Assembly: GCA_040389965.1 (NCBI GenBank)
Contig: JAZJZF010000011.1
Span: 1 to 64,000, forward strand
From: UBA4416 sp040389965
GTDB taxonomy: Bacteria; Bacteroidota; Bacteroidia; B-17B0; Aurantibacillaceae
Length of the DNA: 64,000 bases
Direction of reading: 5' to 3'
Shown here: positions 9,492 to 20,400 of the stretch, piece after piece
How the letters are laid out: the number at the start of each line of letters is the position of its first letter
Numbering within the stretch: the stretch's first letter is position 1
The notes under the pieces: model-generated
What the model was told of the DNA's origin: nothing
Seen by the model: the letters and a program-made list of their open reading frames with translations, nothing else
The model's database searches: none
Made by a program: the position numbers and the translations under genes

Positions 9492-10897
9492 GTATTACTT
9501 ATTCAAAGCTAAACCCCTCTATCCTGCAGGAATTAAAAACAATTGTGGAGGCAGAAGATATTTTTACCGACGAAGAAAACCTTGAAAAATACGGACAGGA
9601 CGAGACGGAAGATCTTATTTACAAACCAGAGGTGGTACTAAGACCCAAAACCGTTAGCCAGATCTCAGCTATTATGAAACTGGCCAATACGCATAAAATT
9701 CCTGTAACCGTGCGTGGTGCAGGCACAGGCTTAAGCGGCGGGGCATTGCCTATACATGGCGGTATCATTATAAGCATGGAACGTTTTAATTCTATTTTAA
9801 AAATAGATGAACGTAATTTACAGGCAACCGTTGAACCCGGAGTGATTAATTATGTGTTTCAGGAAGAAGTGAAAAAACTGGGTTTGTTCTATCCTCCTGA
9901 TCCTGCAAGCTGGGGAAGCTGCTCCCTTGGTGGAAATGTGGCGCATAGCAGCGGCGGGCCAAAAGCTGTAAAATATGGTACTACCAGAGATTATGTTTTA
10001 AATATGGAGATGGTATTGCCTAATGGCGATGTAATATGGACGGGCGCCAATACCTTAAAATATTCTACCGGATATAATTTAACGCATTTAATGGTAGGCA
10101 GCGAAGGCACCCTGGGTATCATCACTAAAATTGTGTTTAAGCTTATTCCTTTACCAAAACATGATCTGTTAATGCTGGTTCCTTTTACTTCGGCAGAGAA
10201 AGCCTGTGAAGCTGTAGGTGCAACATTCAGAGCAGGTATTACGCCAAGTGCCATGGAATTTATGGAACGTGACGCCATCGACTGGAGCATTAAATATGCC
10301 GGCGAAGTAAACTTTACCATTAAACCCGAATGGCAGGCGCTTTTATTGGTTGAGGTAGATGGTAATAATATGGATGTATTATTCAACGATTGCGAAACCA
10401 TTAGTAACATTATGACAGAGCATGGCTGCGATGACATTTTAATGGCCGACAGTGCGGAACAAAAAGCTTCCTTATGGAAAATAAGACGTAAAGTAGGTGA
10501 AGCGGTTAAAAGTAATTCGGTTTACAAAGAGGAAGATACGGTTGTGCAAAGGGCAGAATTACCAACGCTTTTAAAAGGCGTAAAAGCAATTGGCGCTAAA
10601 TATGGCTTTAAAAGTGTATGCTATGGTCATGCCGGCGATGGTAACTTACATGTAAATATTATTAAAGGCGATTTGCCCGATGATGTATGGGAAAAAGAAT
10701 TACCAAAAGGCATTAAAGAAATATTTGAACTGTGTAAGCAACTTGGCGGTACTATTAGTGGAGAACATGGTATTGGTCTTGTTCAAAAAGAATACCTGTC
10801 CATTATTTTTCCTGAATATCAATTGGAATTGATGAGAAATATTAAAAGGTTATTTGATCCCAACCTGATTCTTAATCCCGGAAAGATTGTATTTTAA
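9488..10897 (+). CDS. FAD-linked oxidase, GlcD/D-lactate dehydrogenase family
   Basis: This 469-residue flavoprotein starts at a GTG that overlaps the previous stop. The FAD_binding_4 domain (about 45-185) includes VRGAGTGLSGGALP and the S-rich loop GGNVAHSSGG. The FAD-oxidase C-terminal domain ends with GHAGDGNLHVNI and ISGEHGIGL, which bind metal and substrate in the family. Members oxidise D-2-hydroxyacids (glycolate, D-lactate) to 2-oxoacids. No GlcE/GlcF partner is nearby, so the physiological acceptor is open. Confidence 0.9.
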   Translation: MSITYSKLNPSILQELKTIVEAEDIFTDEENLEKYGQDETEDLIYKPEVVLRPKTVSQISAIMKLANTHKIPVTVRGAGTGLSGGALPIHGGIIISMERFNSILKIDERNLQATVEPGVINYVFQEEVKKLGLFYPPDPASWGSCSLGGNVAHSSGGPKAVKYGTTRDYVLNMEMVLPNGDVIWTGANTLKYSTGYNLTHLMVGSEGTLGIITKIVFKLIPLPKHDLLMLVPFTSAEKACEAVGATFRAGITPSAMEFMERDAIDWSIKYAGEVNFTIKPEWQALLLVEVDGNNMDVLFNDCETISNIMTEHGCDDILMADSAEQKASLWKIRRKVGEAVKSNSVYKEEDTVVQRAELPTLLKGVKAIGAKYGFKSVCYGHAGDGNLHVNIIKGDLPDDVWEKELPKGIKEIFELCKQLGGTISGEHGIGLVQKEYLSIIFPEYQLELMRNIKRLFDPNLILNPGKIVF

Positions 10898-11020
10898 ATA
10901 AATTTAACCCTTTGCTTACATTACCATTCATGTAAGAAATAGACTTTATTTCCCTTTAAATATAAGGAAATGGCAACTTATTATGTCTTTTGACAGAGTA
11001 AGAATTTTGAAACATATATT

Positions 11021-11050
11021 TTGAAACCCTTCTGAAAACAATTATATTTG
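11021..11050 (+). promoter_or_regulatory. Promoter of the T9SS cargo gene at 11071
   Basis: A TTG at 11021-11023 and TATATTTG at 11043-11050 are 19 bp apart, matching the Bacteroidota -33/-7 arrangement. The start codon follows 20 bp downstream. Confidence 0.6.
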
Positions 11051-11070
11051 AATACATAAAAATAAATAAT

Positions 11071-12078
11071 ATGAAAAAAATATTACTATCCTTATCTGTT
11101 TTATCTGTTCTTGGTGTTAATGCGCAACTAACGCAGGCTAACCACACACCATCGTTCTGGGATCCGATTTATAGTACAAATCAATGCGACACCATCATGA
11201 CGGGTGTACCCGGAGCAACCGGAGCAGGAGCTGTATGGAACTATACGCCAACCGTACGTACGTCTATTTTAAATACATTTACGACTTCTTTGTCTTCTAA
11301 CGCCTCTTTTAATCCGGCCGATGCGGTAGTAAGTGCTTCCGCAAACAATTCTTCTTATTATAAAACAAACAGCGCTACTACTTTAAGCTATTATGGCGGT
11401 AACATTACTGTTAACGGGGTTGCGGCAATCGCAAAATATGCATCACCGGCAATTGTAGCTACCTACCCTATGGCACTTAATACATCCACTTCTTCGGTTA
11501 CCAGCGGAACAGTAAATGTAACCAGTCCTTTCCCTATTACAGCTCCTTTTACAGGGAACTGTAATGTATTGGCCGATGCTACAGGAACCCTGAACCTACC
11601 GGGAAGAACGTATACAGATGTAGTTCGTTTAACCACTAATCAAAACCTTATTGCCACGGGTACTGCTACCATTAATCTTTTAACGTATGATTATTACTCT
11701 CCGGGCAGTTCTAAAGCAGCTATCTTATCTGTACAGTCTTCTACGATTGCTTCTTTTTCGGGTACCAGTACACAAACCATTACTACTTTGCAAAAAGACT
11801 ACCTTACGGTTGGTTTAAAAGAATCAAAAGTAAATGCTTCTGCTATTTCTGTATTCCCTAACCCTGCTTCTTCTGTAATCAATTTCAGCACTGCAAATAC
11901 AGAAGCTTACAAAGTAATGGTATATGATATTACAGGTAAAACAATAGCTACAGAGCTGTTTGATGATTCAAAATCAAAACTGAATGTATCTTCTTTTAAC
12001 GACGGGATTTACCTTTATACGATTATCGGAAAAAATAACCAGGTATTGAATACCGGTAAATTTAACGTTAGCAAATAA
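11071..12078 (+). CDS. Secreted protein with type A T9SS sorting domain
   Basis: The 335-residue product has a signal peptide (MKKILLSLSVLSVLGVNAQ). A Ser/Thr-rich beta body of about 235 residues is of unknown function. The final 75 residues form a Por_Secre_tail type sorting domain (SVFPNPASSVINFST..YDITGKTI..FNDGIYLYTI). By family knowledge the tail directs export through the type IX system and attachment or release at the cell surface. It has its own promoter at 11021-11050. Confidence 0.9.
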   Translation: MKKILLSLSVLSVLGVNAQLTQANHTPSFWDPIYSTNQCDTIMTGVPGATGAGAVWNYTPTVRTSILNTFTTSLSSNASFNPADAVVSASANNSSYYKTNSATTLSYYGGNITVNGVAAIAKYASPAIVATYPMALNTSTSSVTSGTVNVTSPFPITAPFTGNCNVLADATGTLNLPGRTYTDVVRLTTNQNLIATGTATINLLTYDYYSPGSSKAAILSVQSSTIASFSGTSTQTITTLQKDYLTVGLKESKVNASAISVFPNPASSVINFSTANTEAYKVMVYDITGKTIATELFDDSKSKLNVSSFNDGIYLYTIIGKNNQVLNTGKFNVSK

Positions 12079-12121
12079 TAATGTATTTTCTACATTGTAA
12101 CAAAGCCTTATCTTTACACAG

Positions 12122-13762
12122 ATGAGGCTTTGTTATTTTATAGTAATTAGTATAGGTATTTTTTTAGTGTCCTGCAGTAGCCAGGCAGAAGTAAAAACTG
12201 TTAAGGCCAATGCGCCGCAGGATCTTGAAAAGGAAGTCACCAGCCAGCTTCAGGGCTATATGGTAAACGACACCATTATTAAACTGGATTCGGTAAGCCT
12301 GACCTGTTACCGTTTTTTTAAACCCAGGTACTCCGCCAAATTATTATGGTTTAACCAGGCAAAGCTTAATGCCAACGGCGACAGCCTGTTTAAGCTCATT
12401 GAAAAAAGCGTTTATTATGGTTTATCACCTGAGGATTATCATTTTTCTAAACTAAAAAAACACATCGATTCTATTAGCATCGACAAAAAATACATTAATG
12501 TTACCTCTCTTGTTAAAGCTGACCTGTTATTAAGTGATGCCTATTATTTAATGGGGGCGCACGTTAATAAAGGAAGGTTTTACCCGGACAGCCTTTTACT
12601 TCAAACCAATTTCAATAAACTTAACAGGGGCTGGGATAGCCTGCTATGGGTGGGATATACAAAAGGGAATGTCAAAGCATCTCTCGATTCCCTGGAACCT
12701 AAAAACTATAATTACCGGATGCTGAAAAAAGAACTGGCATCTATTTTAAACCATCCCCTTTTATACCAGTTGGATTCTATTCCATTTGTCAGTGAAAAAG
12801 ATTCGGCATTAAAACAACAGCTCATTGTCAAAAACCTCATCAAGCAAGGACTTTATGATACCTTAAGTACCCTCAAGGATAGTTTAAGACTGGCCAAGGC
12901 CCTCGATAAATTACAACGAAAATGGTACATACAGCCCGATGGGAAAATGGGTAAGTATACCAAACAGGCATTAAGTTACAACAGGGAAAAAGTGATTAAG
13001 CAAATCAGCATGGCGATGGAACGCTGGCGTTGGGAAAGTAAGTTCCCCGATCGTTATGCTTTTATAAATATTCCGGCTTTCTGGCTTACCGTGTTTGAAA
13101 AAGATACCGTAGTGATGCAATCAGCTATTGTTTGCGGCAAACCCGAAACACAAACCCCTTTGCTCACAAGCAAAATAAACCAGATGCTCATTTATCCTTA
13201 CTGGAATGTACCTGTAAGTATTGCTACCAAAGAGATCTTACCTGCTGTTCAAAGAGATACGACCTACATTCGCCGCAAAAATTTTGAAGTACTTGGCAAA
13301 GGTGATGAGGTGCTTGATTACACAAAAGTTCCCTGGAAAAAATATACCAAAGATTATTTACCGGTAAGATTCAGACAGCGAATTGGTGACGATAACAGCC
13401 TGGGTGTGGTAAAATTTAATTTCTTTAATCCGTATGGTGTTTATTTACATGACACCAATTCCAAACGCTATTTTAAAACCAGCTCACGCGCGCAAAGCCA
13501 CGGCTGCATTCGTTTAGAGAAATTTACTGAATTTGCCGATTTCCTGATCCGCGACGATAGTGTACATTATACACACGATAGTTTACAGGTATATTTTGCA
13601 AAACAGGAACAACGCAAACTTGCTTTAAAGAAACCTTTGCCAATCTATACACGTTACTACACTGCTCATGCCGACAGTACAGGTTTAAAACTATACATTG
13701 ATGTATACAAGAAAGATGAGGAGATGATGAAGTTGATTTATAAGAACAGAGGCATTAACTAA
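12122..13762 (+). CDS. L,D-transpeptidase (YcbB/LdtD-like) lipoprotein
   Basis: The 546-residue protein has a lipoprotein signal (IGIFLVSCSSQ). A long N-terminal scaffold domain follows (residues about 40-260). Then comes a peptidoglycan-binding-like segment (LDKLQRKWYIQPDGKMGKYTKQAL). The catalytic YkuD domain at about 305-490 contains SHGCIRL with the nucleophilic cysteine. Such enzymes make 3-3 crosslinks in murein or tether proteins to it, in the periplasm. A strong terminator begins at the stop codon. Confidence 0.9.
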   Translation: MRLCYFIVISIGIFLVSCSSQAEVKTVKANAPQDLEKEVTSQLQGYMVNDTIIKLDSVSLTCYRFFKPRYSAKLLWFNQAKLNANGDSLFKLIEKSVYYGLSPEDYHFSKLKKHIDSISIDKKYINVTSLVKADLLLSDAYYLMGAHVNKGRFYPDSLLLQTNFNKLNRGWDSLLWVGYTKGNVKASLDSLEPKNYNYRMLKKELASILNHPLLYQLDSIPFVSEKDSALKQQLIVKNLIKQGLYDTLSTLKDSLRLAKALDKLQRKWYIQPDGKMGKYTKQALSYNREKVIKQISMAMERWRWESKFPDRYAFINIPAFWLTVFEKDTVVMQSAIVCGKPETQTPLLTSKINQMLIYPYWNVPVSIATKEILPAVQRDTTYIRRKNFEVLGKGDEVLDYTKVPWKKYTKDYLPVRFRQRIGDDNSLGVVKFNFFNPYGVYLHDTNSKRYFKTSSRAQSHGCIRLEKFTEFADFLIRDDSVHYTHDSLQVYFAKQEQRKLALKKPLPIYTRYYTAHADSTGLKLYIDVYKKDEEMMKLIYKNRGIN

Positions 13763-13790
13763 AAAAGCAGTAGAAGTCTACTGCTTTTTT
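13761..13790. terminator. Bidirectional terminator
   Basis: Perfect 14-bp arms (AAAAAAGCAGTAGA and its complement) are separated by AG, with T-runs on both strands. It lies between the converging L,D-transpeptidase gene and DUF4249 gene and can serve both. Confidence 0.9.
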
Positions 13791-13810
13791 ATCTCTTAAA
13801 TAATTTCCTA

Positions 13811-14695
13811 TTATCTTACCTGGATACTTTTTGTAGCTACAGAAGCCACGCTAAACCAACCGACAGCTTTTGTTTTTCCACTAGGTGTAACAAGGTTTGT
13901 TTTCACATTTTCGGGAGTTGTAGCAAACAAACCGCCATTATTAATTTGTACCTGGGCCTGCGTTAAGAAGTTATAGGTATCAAACATAATAGAATGGACT
14001 TCTACTTTGCAACGGTCATGTCTTTTGTATTTTCTAAAACCCAACAGGGTACTTGGAGGTGTAAAATCCAATGAATCAGATGGTGGGTTGGTAATAGCCC
14101 CGCCTGTTCCGTCAATATTCACATTCAAATCTTCAGGAGCACTAAAGAGCGTATCATTTCTGAATGTTTTTACCCAGTAATAATCGGTTTGCGCATCTGC
14201 TTTATCCTTTGCATACAGGGTACACAGATAGGTTGTGTCAGAAGAAGAGCCGCCGCCAAAAAAATTATTGTCATTCAGCTCAACACCTATACTATCTATA
14301 GAGGCCGATCGTTTTTGTGTGGTAGACGAGGTATAAGGTACTCCATCAATGACTACACTTAAGCTATAATTATGATTGATTTTTGCTATAGTATCGTTTG
14401 CTGCCAGCGTATATACATAATTTCCGTTACTGGTATAGTTAAATACAAACTGCCTGTTCTCGGTTAAGTCAGTTAATATAACACTTGCTCCCGAAATGCC
14501 GCTGGGCTGGCTATTACTAAAGTAGCTGGAATTATTGGTGATTTTAACCACCTGGTCTGTCCTTGAACTATTGATGAACGCATCAATTACATAAAGACCG
14601 GATCCTTCATCCAGCTTTATTTGTACAACATCTTCGCAGGATGCAAATACCAGTGCAAAAGAAGCTAATAAAACAATTTTAACTATTGATTTCAT
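13811..14695 (-). CDS. DUF4249 family lipoprotein
   Basis: The 294-residue product has a lipoprotein signal (LLASFALVFASCEDV). The domain start VQIKLDEGSGLYVIDAFI is typical of DUF4249. It is a predicted surface or periplasmic lipoprotein rich in beta strands. It follows the TonB-dependent receptor gene by 99 bp on the same strand. This pairing is common in Bacteroidota and suggests a SusC/SusD-like uptake partner, though the substrate is not known. Confidence 0.88.
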   Translation of the reverse strand: MKSIVKIVLLASFALVFASCEDVVQIKLDEGSGLYVIDAFINSSRTDQVVKITNNSSYFSNSQPSGISGASVILTDLTENRQFVFNYTSNGNYVYTLAANDTIAKINHNYSLSVVIDGVPYTSSTTQKRSASIDSIGVELNDNNFFGGGSSSDTTYLCTLYAKDKADAQTDYYWVKTFRNDTLFSAPEDLNVNIDGTGGAITNPPSDSLDFTPPSTLLGFRKYKRHDRCKVEVHSIMFDTYNFLTQAQVQINNGGLFATTPENVKTNLVTPSGKTKAVGWFSVASVATKSIQVR

Positions 14696-14794
14696 ATATG
14701 TTTTGTTATTGTTTTTTCAAAGGTTATATGGTATACCCGGTTTATCTTCATTTGTGTTTAAGGCAAACATGGGTATTTCATAAAATTTTATATT

Positions 14795-17155
14795 TTAAAA
14801 ATTAAAATTATAGGTTAAAGCAGGCACAAAAGATCCAATCACAGAATACCTTACAGCTTCCGTTTGGTTAGGGACTCCATCTTTTGTTCTGAAATAAATA
14901 CTGAAAGCATTTCTCCTGTTATACACGTTATAAACGCTGATTACTAAAAACTGCTTAAAGCGGCGTTTCTCATTCTTTTTAAAGGCATAAGTAGCACCAA
15001 CATCTAAACGGTGGTATGGTGTAACACGATAGTTATTTCTGATACCATCCGTATTATAAGGGATGTTATAGTTTTGCACCTGTATTTTTGTATTAGGAAA
15101 AGTTGCCGGTGTACCACTTAAAAACACGAAGTTAGCAGACACATTCCAACGCTTGGTAATATCATAGTTTAAGCTTAGGTTCAAACAATGGGTTCTGTCA
15201 TAACGGCTATAGAACCATTTATCATTACTAATACCTCTTACCAAACGTTCCGTTTTACTAAGTGTGTAGCTGATCCAGCCCTGAAGTTTTCCCTTGGTTT
15301 TCTTTACATAAAACTCGGCACCATAAGCTCTTCCAAGTCCCTGTATTAAATCCGATTCTACTTTTTCATTGATGAATAGGTTCGCATTGTCAATATAATC
15401 TAATTGATGTTGCATGTATTTGTAATATACCTCAACCGAGGTTTCAAACATATTGTCTTTAAAATTTCTGAAATACCCTACGCTTCCCTGGTCTGCTACT
15501 AATGGTTTTAAATTATTTGTAGCCAGCGTATAAACATCTAAAGGCGTGCTTGCCGCAGTATTACTGATCAGTTGCAGGTATTGCGCCATACGGTTATAAC
15601 TTGCCTTTACCGAACTTTTAGAATTAATGACATAATTCAAAGCAAAACGCGGCTCAGGTGTTACGTAGGTTTTAATAATATCTCCCTGGTTATATTTTTT
15701 TTCATGATCATATGGTAAGGATGTATTGGAAGTTGTATCACGGAAATAATAAGCTGTTCCACTACCCATAAAACTATATAAGCTTAACCTTACACCATAT
15801 TCAGCCGTTAAACGCGGCAATAATTTTTGTTCGTTCGATACATAAATGGCATTCTCAAGGCCATAACGGTGTTCCGATTTCAAATTAGTAGTAATACCAC
15901 TGCTGAACTTAATGTCCGTATCATAAGGCGTAAAATCGTACAACATGGATTGCAAACCGAAACGAATCGTATTTTTAGTATTCAGATAATACGTAAAATC
16001 AGGTTTAATACTGTAATTCACAATATTACTGGTCCATTTAAACGACTGGTCGGATGATGTGTTTGTTTTAAAATCCAATAAGTAATTGTAATTACTATAA
16101 AAAGCCGATACGTTCATAAACAACTTGCTATTGAATACGTGGTTCCAGCGCAGGGTTCCGGTAGCATTTCCCCAATTAAAACTAAATACAGTAGCGCCAA
16201 AAACATCTTTACCAAAATAACTGCTTAAAAAAACCGTGTTCTTATCATTGATCCTGTAATTTAATTTTGCTGTAAGATCATAAAAATAAAATTTTGATTT
16301 TTTAATAGGGCTCGACGATTTTACAAAAGGCTTAACAAGAGCATCAATATAACTTCTGCGGCCTGCAATAATAAAACTCATTTTATCTTTAATAATTGGC
16401 GCTTCGATACTTAAACGACTAAAGATTGTTCCTAAACCTCCGTTAACAGAAAGCTGCTTACTGTTCCCTTCTTTCATACGAATATCTAAAATCGACGATA
16501 CTCGTCCTCCGTATTGAGCAGGAATTCCGCCTTTAATTAACTTTACATCTTTAACCGCATCCGGATTAAACACTGAAAAGAACCCGAATAAATGTGAGGA
16601 GTTATATACAGGCGCCTCATCCAGCAAAATTAAATTCTGATCAATATTACCCCCCCTTACATTAAAACCACTTGCCCCCTCACCTACTGTAGTTACACCA
16701 GGCAATAACTGTATAGCTCTTACAATATCAACCTCTCCTAATAAAGCCGGAATTTTGTTTATTTGTTTAATGTCGAGTTTGGAAGTACCCATTTCCATAC
16801 TCTTCACATTCACATCTGCTTTTTCCGACGATATCACTACTTCATCCAGGTCTTTACCTTCTTCTTCCAATTCAATATTAATCGTTTGGTTTGTCGTTAA
16901 GTTTACCGCTTTTTGTATGGTTTTATATCCTATAAACGAAAACATTAAGGTATCAGTACCTTTGCTAAGTGTTAATGAATAAAATCCATAAGGATTGGTG
17001 CTTGTACCCTGCTGCGAATGCTTTTTGTACACCGTTACCCCAATAAGGGATTCTCCATTTTTAGCATCCTTTATGTAACCGCTCACGGTTGCATTTTCCT
17101 GAGCTAAAAGCAGGTTGGTGACAAATAGTAAGATTAAAAGATTGATTTTTTTCAT
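14795..17155 (-). CDS. TonB-dependent receptor with carboxypeptidase-regulatory-like N-terminal domain
   Basis: I place the start at the ATG giving MKKINLLILLFVTNLLLAQ, a clear signal peptide; an upstream in-frame start at 17203 would add 16 hydrophilic residues. The CarboxypepD_reg-like domain (about 22-105) is followed by a plug domain (ALLGEVDIVRAIQLLPGV, GFNVRGGNIDQN) and a 22-strand type barrel ending in a terminal aromatic strand (LTYNFNF). The protein imports an unidentified ligand across the outer membrane using TonB energy. It is transcribed ahead of the DUF4249 gene. An 11-bp inverted repeat lies upstream at 17284-17317. Confidence 0.92.
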   Translation of the reverse strand: MKKINLLILLFVTNLLLAQENATVSGYIKDAKNGESLIGVTVYKKHSQQGTSTNPYGFYSLTLSKGTDTLMFSFIGYKTIQKAVNLTTNQTINIELEEEGKDLDEVVISSEKADVNVKSMEMGTSKLDIKQINKIPALLGEVDIVRAIQLLPGVTTVGEGASGFNVRGGNIDQNLILLDEAPVYNSSHLFGFFSVFNPDAVKDVKLIKGGIPAQYGGRVSSILDIRMKEGNSKQLSVNGGLGTIFSRLSIEAPIIKDKMSFIIAGRRSYIDALVKPFVKSSSPIKKSKFYFYDLTAKLNYRINDKNTVFLSSYFGKDVFGATVFSFNWGNATGTLRWNHVFNSKLFMNVSAFYSNYNYLLDFKTNTSSDQSFKWTSNIVNYSIKPDFTYYLNTKNTIRFGLQSMLYDFTPYDTDIKFSSGITTNLKSEHRYGLENAIYVSNEQKLLPRLTAEYGVRLSLYSFMGSGTAYYFRDTTSNTSLPYDHEKKYNQGDIIKTYVTPEPRFALNYVINSKSSVKASYNRMAQYLQLISNTAASTPLDVYTLATNNLKPLVADQGSVGYFRNFKDNMFETSVEVYYKYMQHQLDYIDNANLFINEKVESDLIQGLGRAYGAEFYVKKTKGKLQGWISYTLSKTERLVRGISNDKWFYSRYDRTHCLNLSLNYDITKRWNVSANFVFLSGTPATFPNTKIQVQNYNIPYNTDGIRNNYRVTPYHRLDVGATYAFKKNEKRRFKQFLVISVYNVYNRRNAFSIYFRTKDGVPNQTEAVRYSVIGSFVPALTYNFNF

Positions 17156-17283
17156 ATAGTTTGATTTATGTTCTTTTCCGGTTTTACCCGGCGTTTCTAT
17201 CATTTAGTGGTTAAAAAGAACTTATTATTTTAGCTTGGTTATCGTATTAATCTTAAAATAGGGTCTGTTTTGTGGCTGCAAAC

Positions 17284-17317
17284 TTAGGAAACTTTTTTTA
17301 ATTTTCAAGTTTCCTAA
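17284..17317. promoter_or_regulatory. Inverted repeat, candidate operator upstream of the TonB receptor
   Basis: Perfect 11-bp arms TTAGGAAACTT and AAGTTTCCTAA are separated by a 12-nt AT-rich spacer. The element lies 129-162 bp upstream of the receptor start in a 338-bp gene-free interval (17156-17493). Arm symmetry and position suggest a binding site for a dimeric regulator. A weak hairpin is the alternative. Otherwise the interval holds only a spurious short ORF. Confidence 0.5.
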
Positions 17318-17493
17318 ACAATATTTTCGAAATTATTTACATATGTACTATTGTATATACAAGTTTAGACATGAAAAAAATAAACGATAGCCATTTTACG
17401 CATACGCAAAGCCATAACATAAAATTGTATCGTTTATTGTGCAGGAGAAAAATTTTTAATGAGAATCAGTGTTCTTCATGTTTATGCAAAAAA

Positions 17494-20400
17494 CTAATTC
17501 AACATCTCCACTTCCTGCTCATTAATATAGAGCAGAATTTTTTTTACGGAGGTGTAACCTAAACTTAACAGGGCATTTTCATAGTCCTGCATTTGAGAAT
17601 GGTATTTCGCAGGATTGCGTTTACCTGTTTTATAATCTATCACTATTGCTGCTCCATCAATGATAACAACTCTGTCGGGTCTTAATACATTGCCTGTAGC
17701 CGTTAATATTTCAAGTTCGTTCTTTACAGTAACACCGTTTGCAAAATAAGGCGCAATGCTGCTGATCGATAATAAATTCATGATGCTTACAGAAATAGTT
17801 TTTGCTTCGGCTTCAGATATATCTCCCGCTAAAAGAGCCTGTGATACAACTGTATCTACATCGTTATTATCTTTTATTTTCGACAAAAGATAATGTACCA
17901 GAATACCATATTCTCTGGCTTTTGTAACTTCTTCATTAAAATTATAATTTGCCGATCCTTTTATTTTTATAACCTCTTCATTATTCAGGATACTCAGCTC
18001 ATGTACAGGCAATTGCTCAAGACTGACTTTTGTATGCACATTTATTTTCGGCTGTAATATACCATGCTCCATTCTATTTTGCTCGTGGTTATATGTTCCT
18101 TCATGCAATGCAAAGTCTTTAAGCCAGGAGTGTATGTTTTTTTTAGCAGCTCTTTTCAGTTCGGGCGAAATAATATGCAGCCGTTCAACTGCTCTTGTGA
18201 AATCTACATACAGCATATTAAGACTATCCATTGCCTGCTGCTGCCGTTCTTTTTCTACTAAGGGTTTGTATATCGTATCATCAGCAGCTTTAGTAGTATC
18301 AATCAATGCTACGGGCATTCCCAATTCCGTTTCGTTTACATCTACCCATATGGATTCTGTACTTTCAACATCCCACGCCATATACGGGCTAATAACAACG
18401 GGAAACTCCAGGCCTTTGGATGCATGAATGGTCATAATATTGACAGCATTCATTCCTTCTGGAATAATGACTGATGCCTTCTCTCCTCGTTTTTCCCACC
18501 ACTCGGTAAACAATAGGGTATTAGAAGTATTGGATTGCTGAAAAGATAATACTTCATCTAAAAAGAACCGGATGTATGGAGCATTGACTTTATGCAAGCC
18601 AAGAACTTTTATAATTTCCAGGCAACTGTCTAACAAGCCCGAAGAGCTTACCTTTAAAAGGTTAACAGGTATTTTACAGGCAGCTAAAATATCAAACAGC
18701 GTTTTTGTTTTAGAAACATTCAGCTCTCTTAAAAACAAAACGTATTGTTGTTCATTGCAAATAGCTTGTTGGTGAAGGTAATTTAAAACCACCGACGCCG
18801 ACACAAGGTCTTTTTGATTGGCAACATATTTTAAAAAATGAATAACCACATTTACTTCCTGCGCCTTGCCCAGCAATAGCGATTCGGCAGATACCACCGG
18901 AATTCCGTTCTCAATTAAAAAATTAGCAACGGTGTTACCATGCCGGTTAACCCTTACAATAATGCATATATCGGCATAGTTATAACCCGACTCTAAAGCA
19001 TTGTGAATATGTTTTAAGATAAGAGTTGTATTTGTACGATCAGCATCGTTATCTATAAGCGCAGGAAATTCAATACTTACATAACCGTTCTCTTCTGGTT
19101 TATGCTGTTGTTGCTGATTATCGTAAATAGGCTTTAAGGCATCACTTAAAACAGTCGAAGACAAAAATTCGAAAAGTGCATTATTGAATTTTACAATAAC
19201 CGACTCACTTCTAAAATTTGTGCTGAGATTTTTCCCTTCAAAATTCCGAATCAAGGAGTCTTCCCGTTCTGCCAAAAGATCATTTTTACGTAACGATGTA
19301 ATTTTAGGAAGGCTTACAAACTGTTCTACATCTGCATTTCGCCAGCGGTAAATAGATTGTTTACCATCACCTACTATTAAATTGAGATTGCCATTTCCTA
19401 ATGAATTGTCAACCAAAGGCAGCATGTTTTGCCATTGCNNNNNNNNNNAGATATAGCCTCAAGAATGCCTATTTGATAAGTAGAAGTATCCTGAAACTCA
19501 TCTAACAAAAAATGCCTGTACCTATCGCCAAGTCTTTCAAAAATAAAAGGGGTTGGTTCATTATTAACAACATCCGAAATGCGCTCATTAAATTCGGAAA
19601 TAAATAAAATATTTTCTTCCTCTTTATATTGTTCCGTAAGCTTGGCTAATTCATTTACCAAACCAATAGCGTAGATGTTTTTATAAATCAAAGAATACAC
19701 GGTATAGCGTTCCTGATTTTCCCGAAGGTGATTCAAAACCGTTACGGCAATTTCTCGGAGTTGCGTTTTAATGGTATCAATTGCCTGCTTTTCGGCTTCT
19801 GTAGCCTTGCCTCCGTACCATTTATCCTCATTAAGGGTTTTGGTAACATTGGCCCCAAATAATTCGCTTTCAGATGTACTTTTAAGTTCGGCTAATTTTA
19901 CATACAAATTGTAAATGCCTGCTCCGCCACTTGCAAAAGCGCCGGCCTGCAATTGCACAGATTGAATAAGTTTTAAAGCTGTTTCTCCATTTGTTTTTAA
20001 AACAGTTTCGTATGATTTTATAAACGCCAGGAGTTGTTTTCTGATCTCTTCAAAATCGGAAATGGTGTACTCATGCAATTGTTTAACCAGCTCACCGGCA
20101 CCTTCTTTATTGATCTCTTTTATAAAATCGATGAGTGTTTTCTCAGGATCCCAGTTCTTATTCTCTTCCAGTTGTGCCAGGGAAAAATGAACCAGGTATT
20201 CTGTTATTAATTTGTCTTTACCAAGATTATTAATGAGCAGGGAAATTACTTTTCTAAAAACGGCATCCGAATCTGTTTCTATCTGAAAATTAAGTGGCAG
20301 TTTAAGATCGAGTGCAAATGTTCTTATAATGCGGTGCGTAAAGCTATCAATGGTTCCTACCGAAAAATCGGAATAATTGTGCAAAATATCTGTCAACACA

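Noticed and set aside
10915..10936. Hairpin CTTACAT/ATGTAAG after the FAD oxidase gene
   Set aside because: Only 7 bp, AT-rich and without a T-run, so not enough for a terminator call.
17371..17562. 63-codon plus-strand ORF
   Set aside because: It overlaps the helicase-nuclease gene, and the composition is not protein-like (His/Cys/Phe-rich without pattern).
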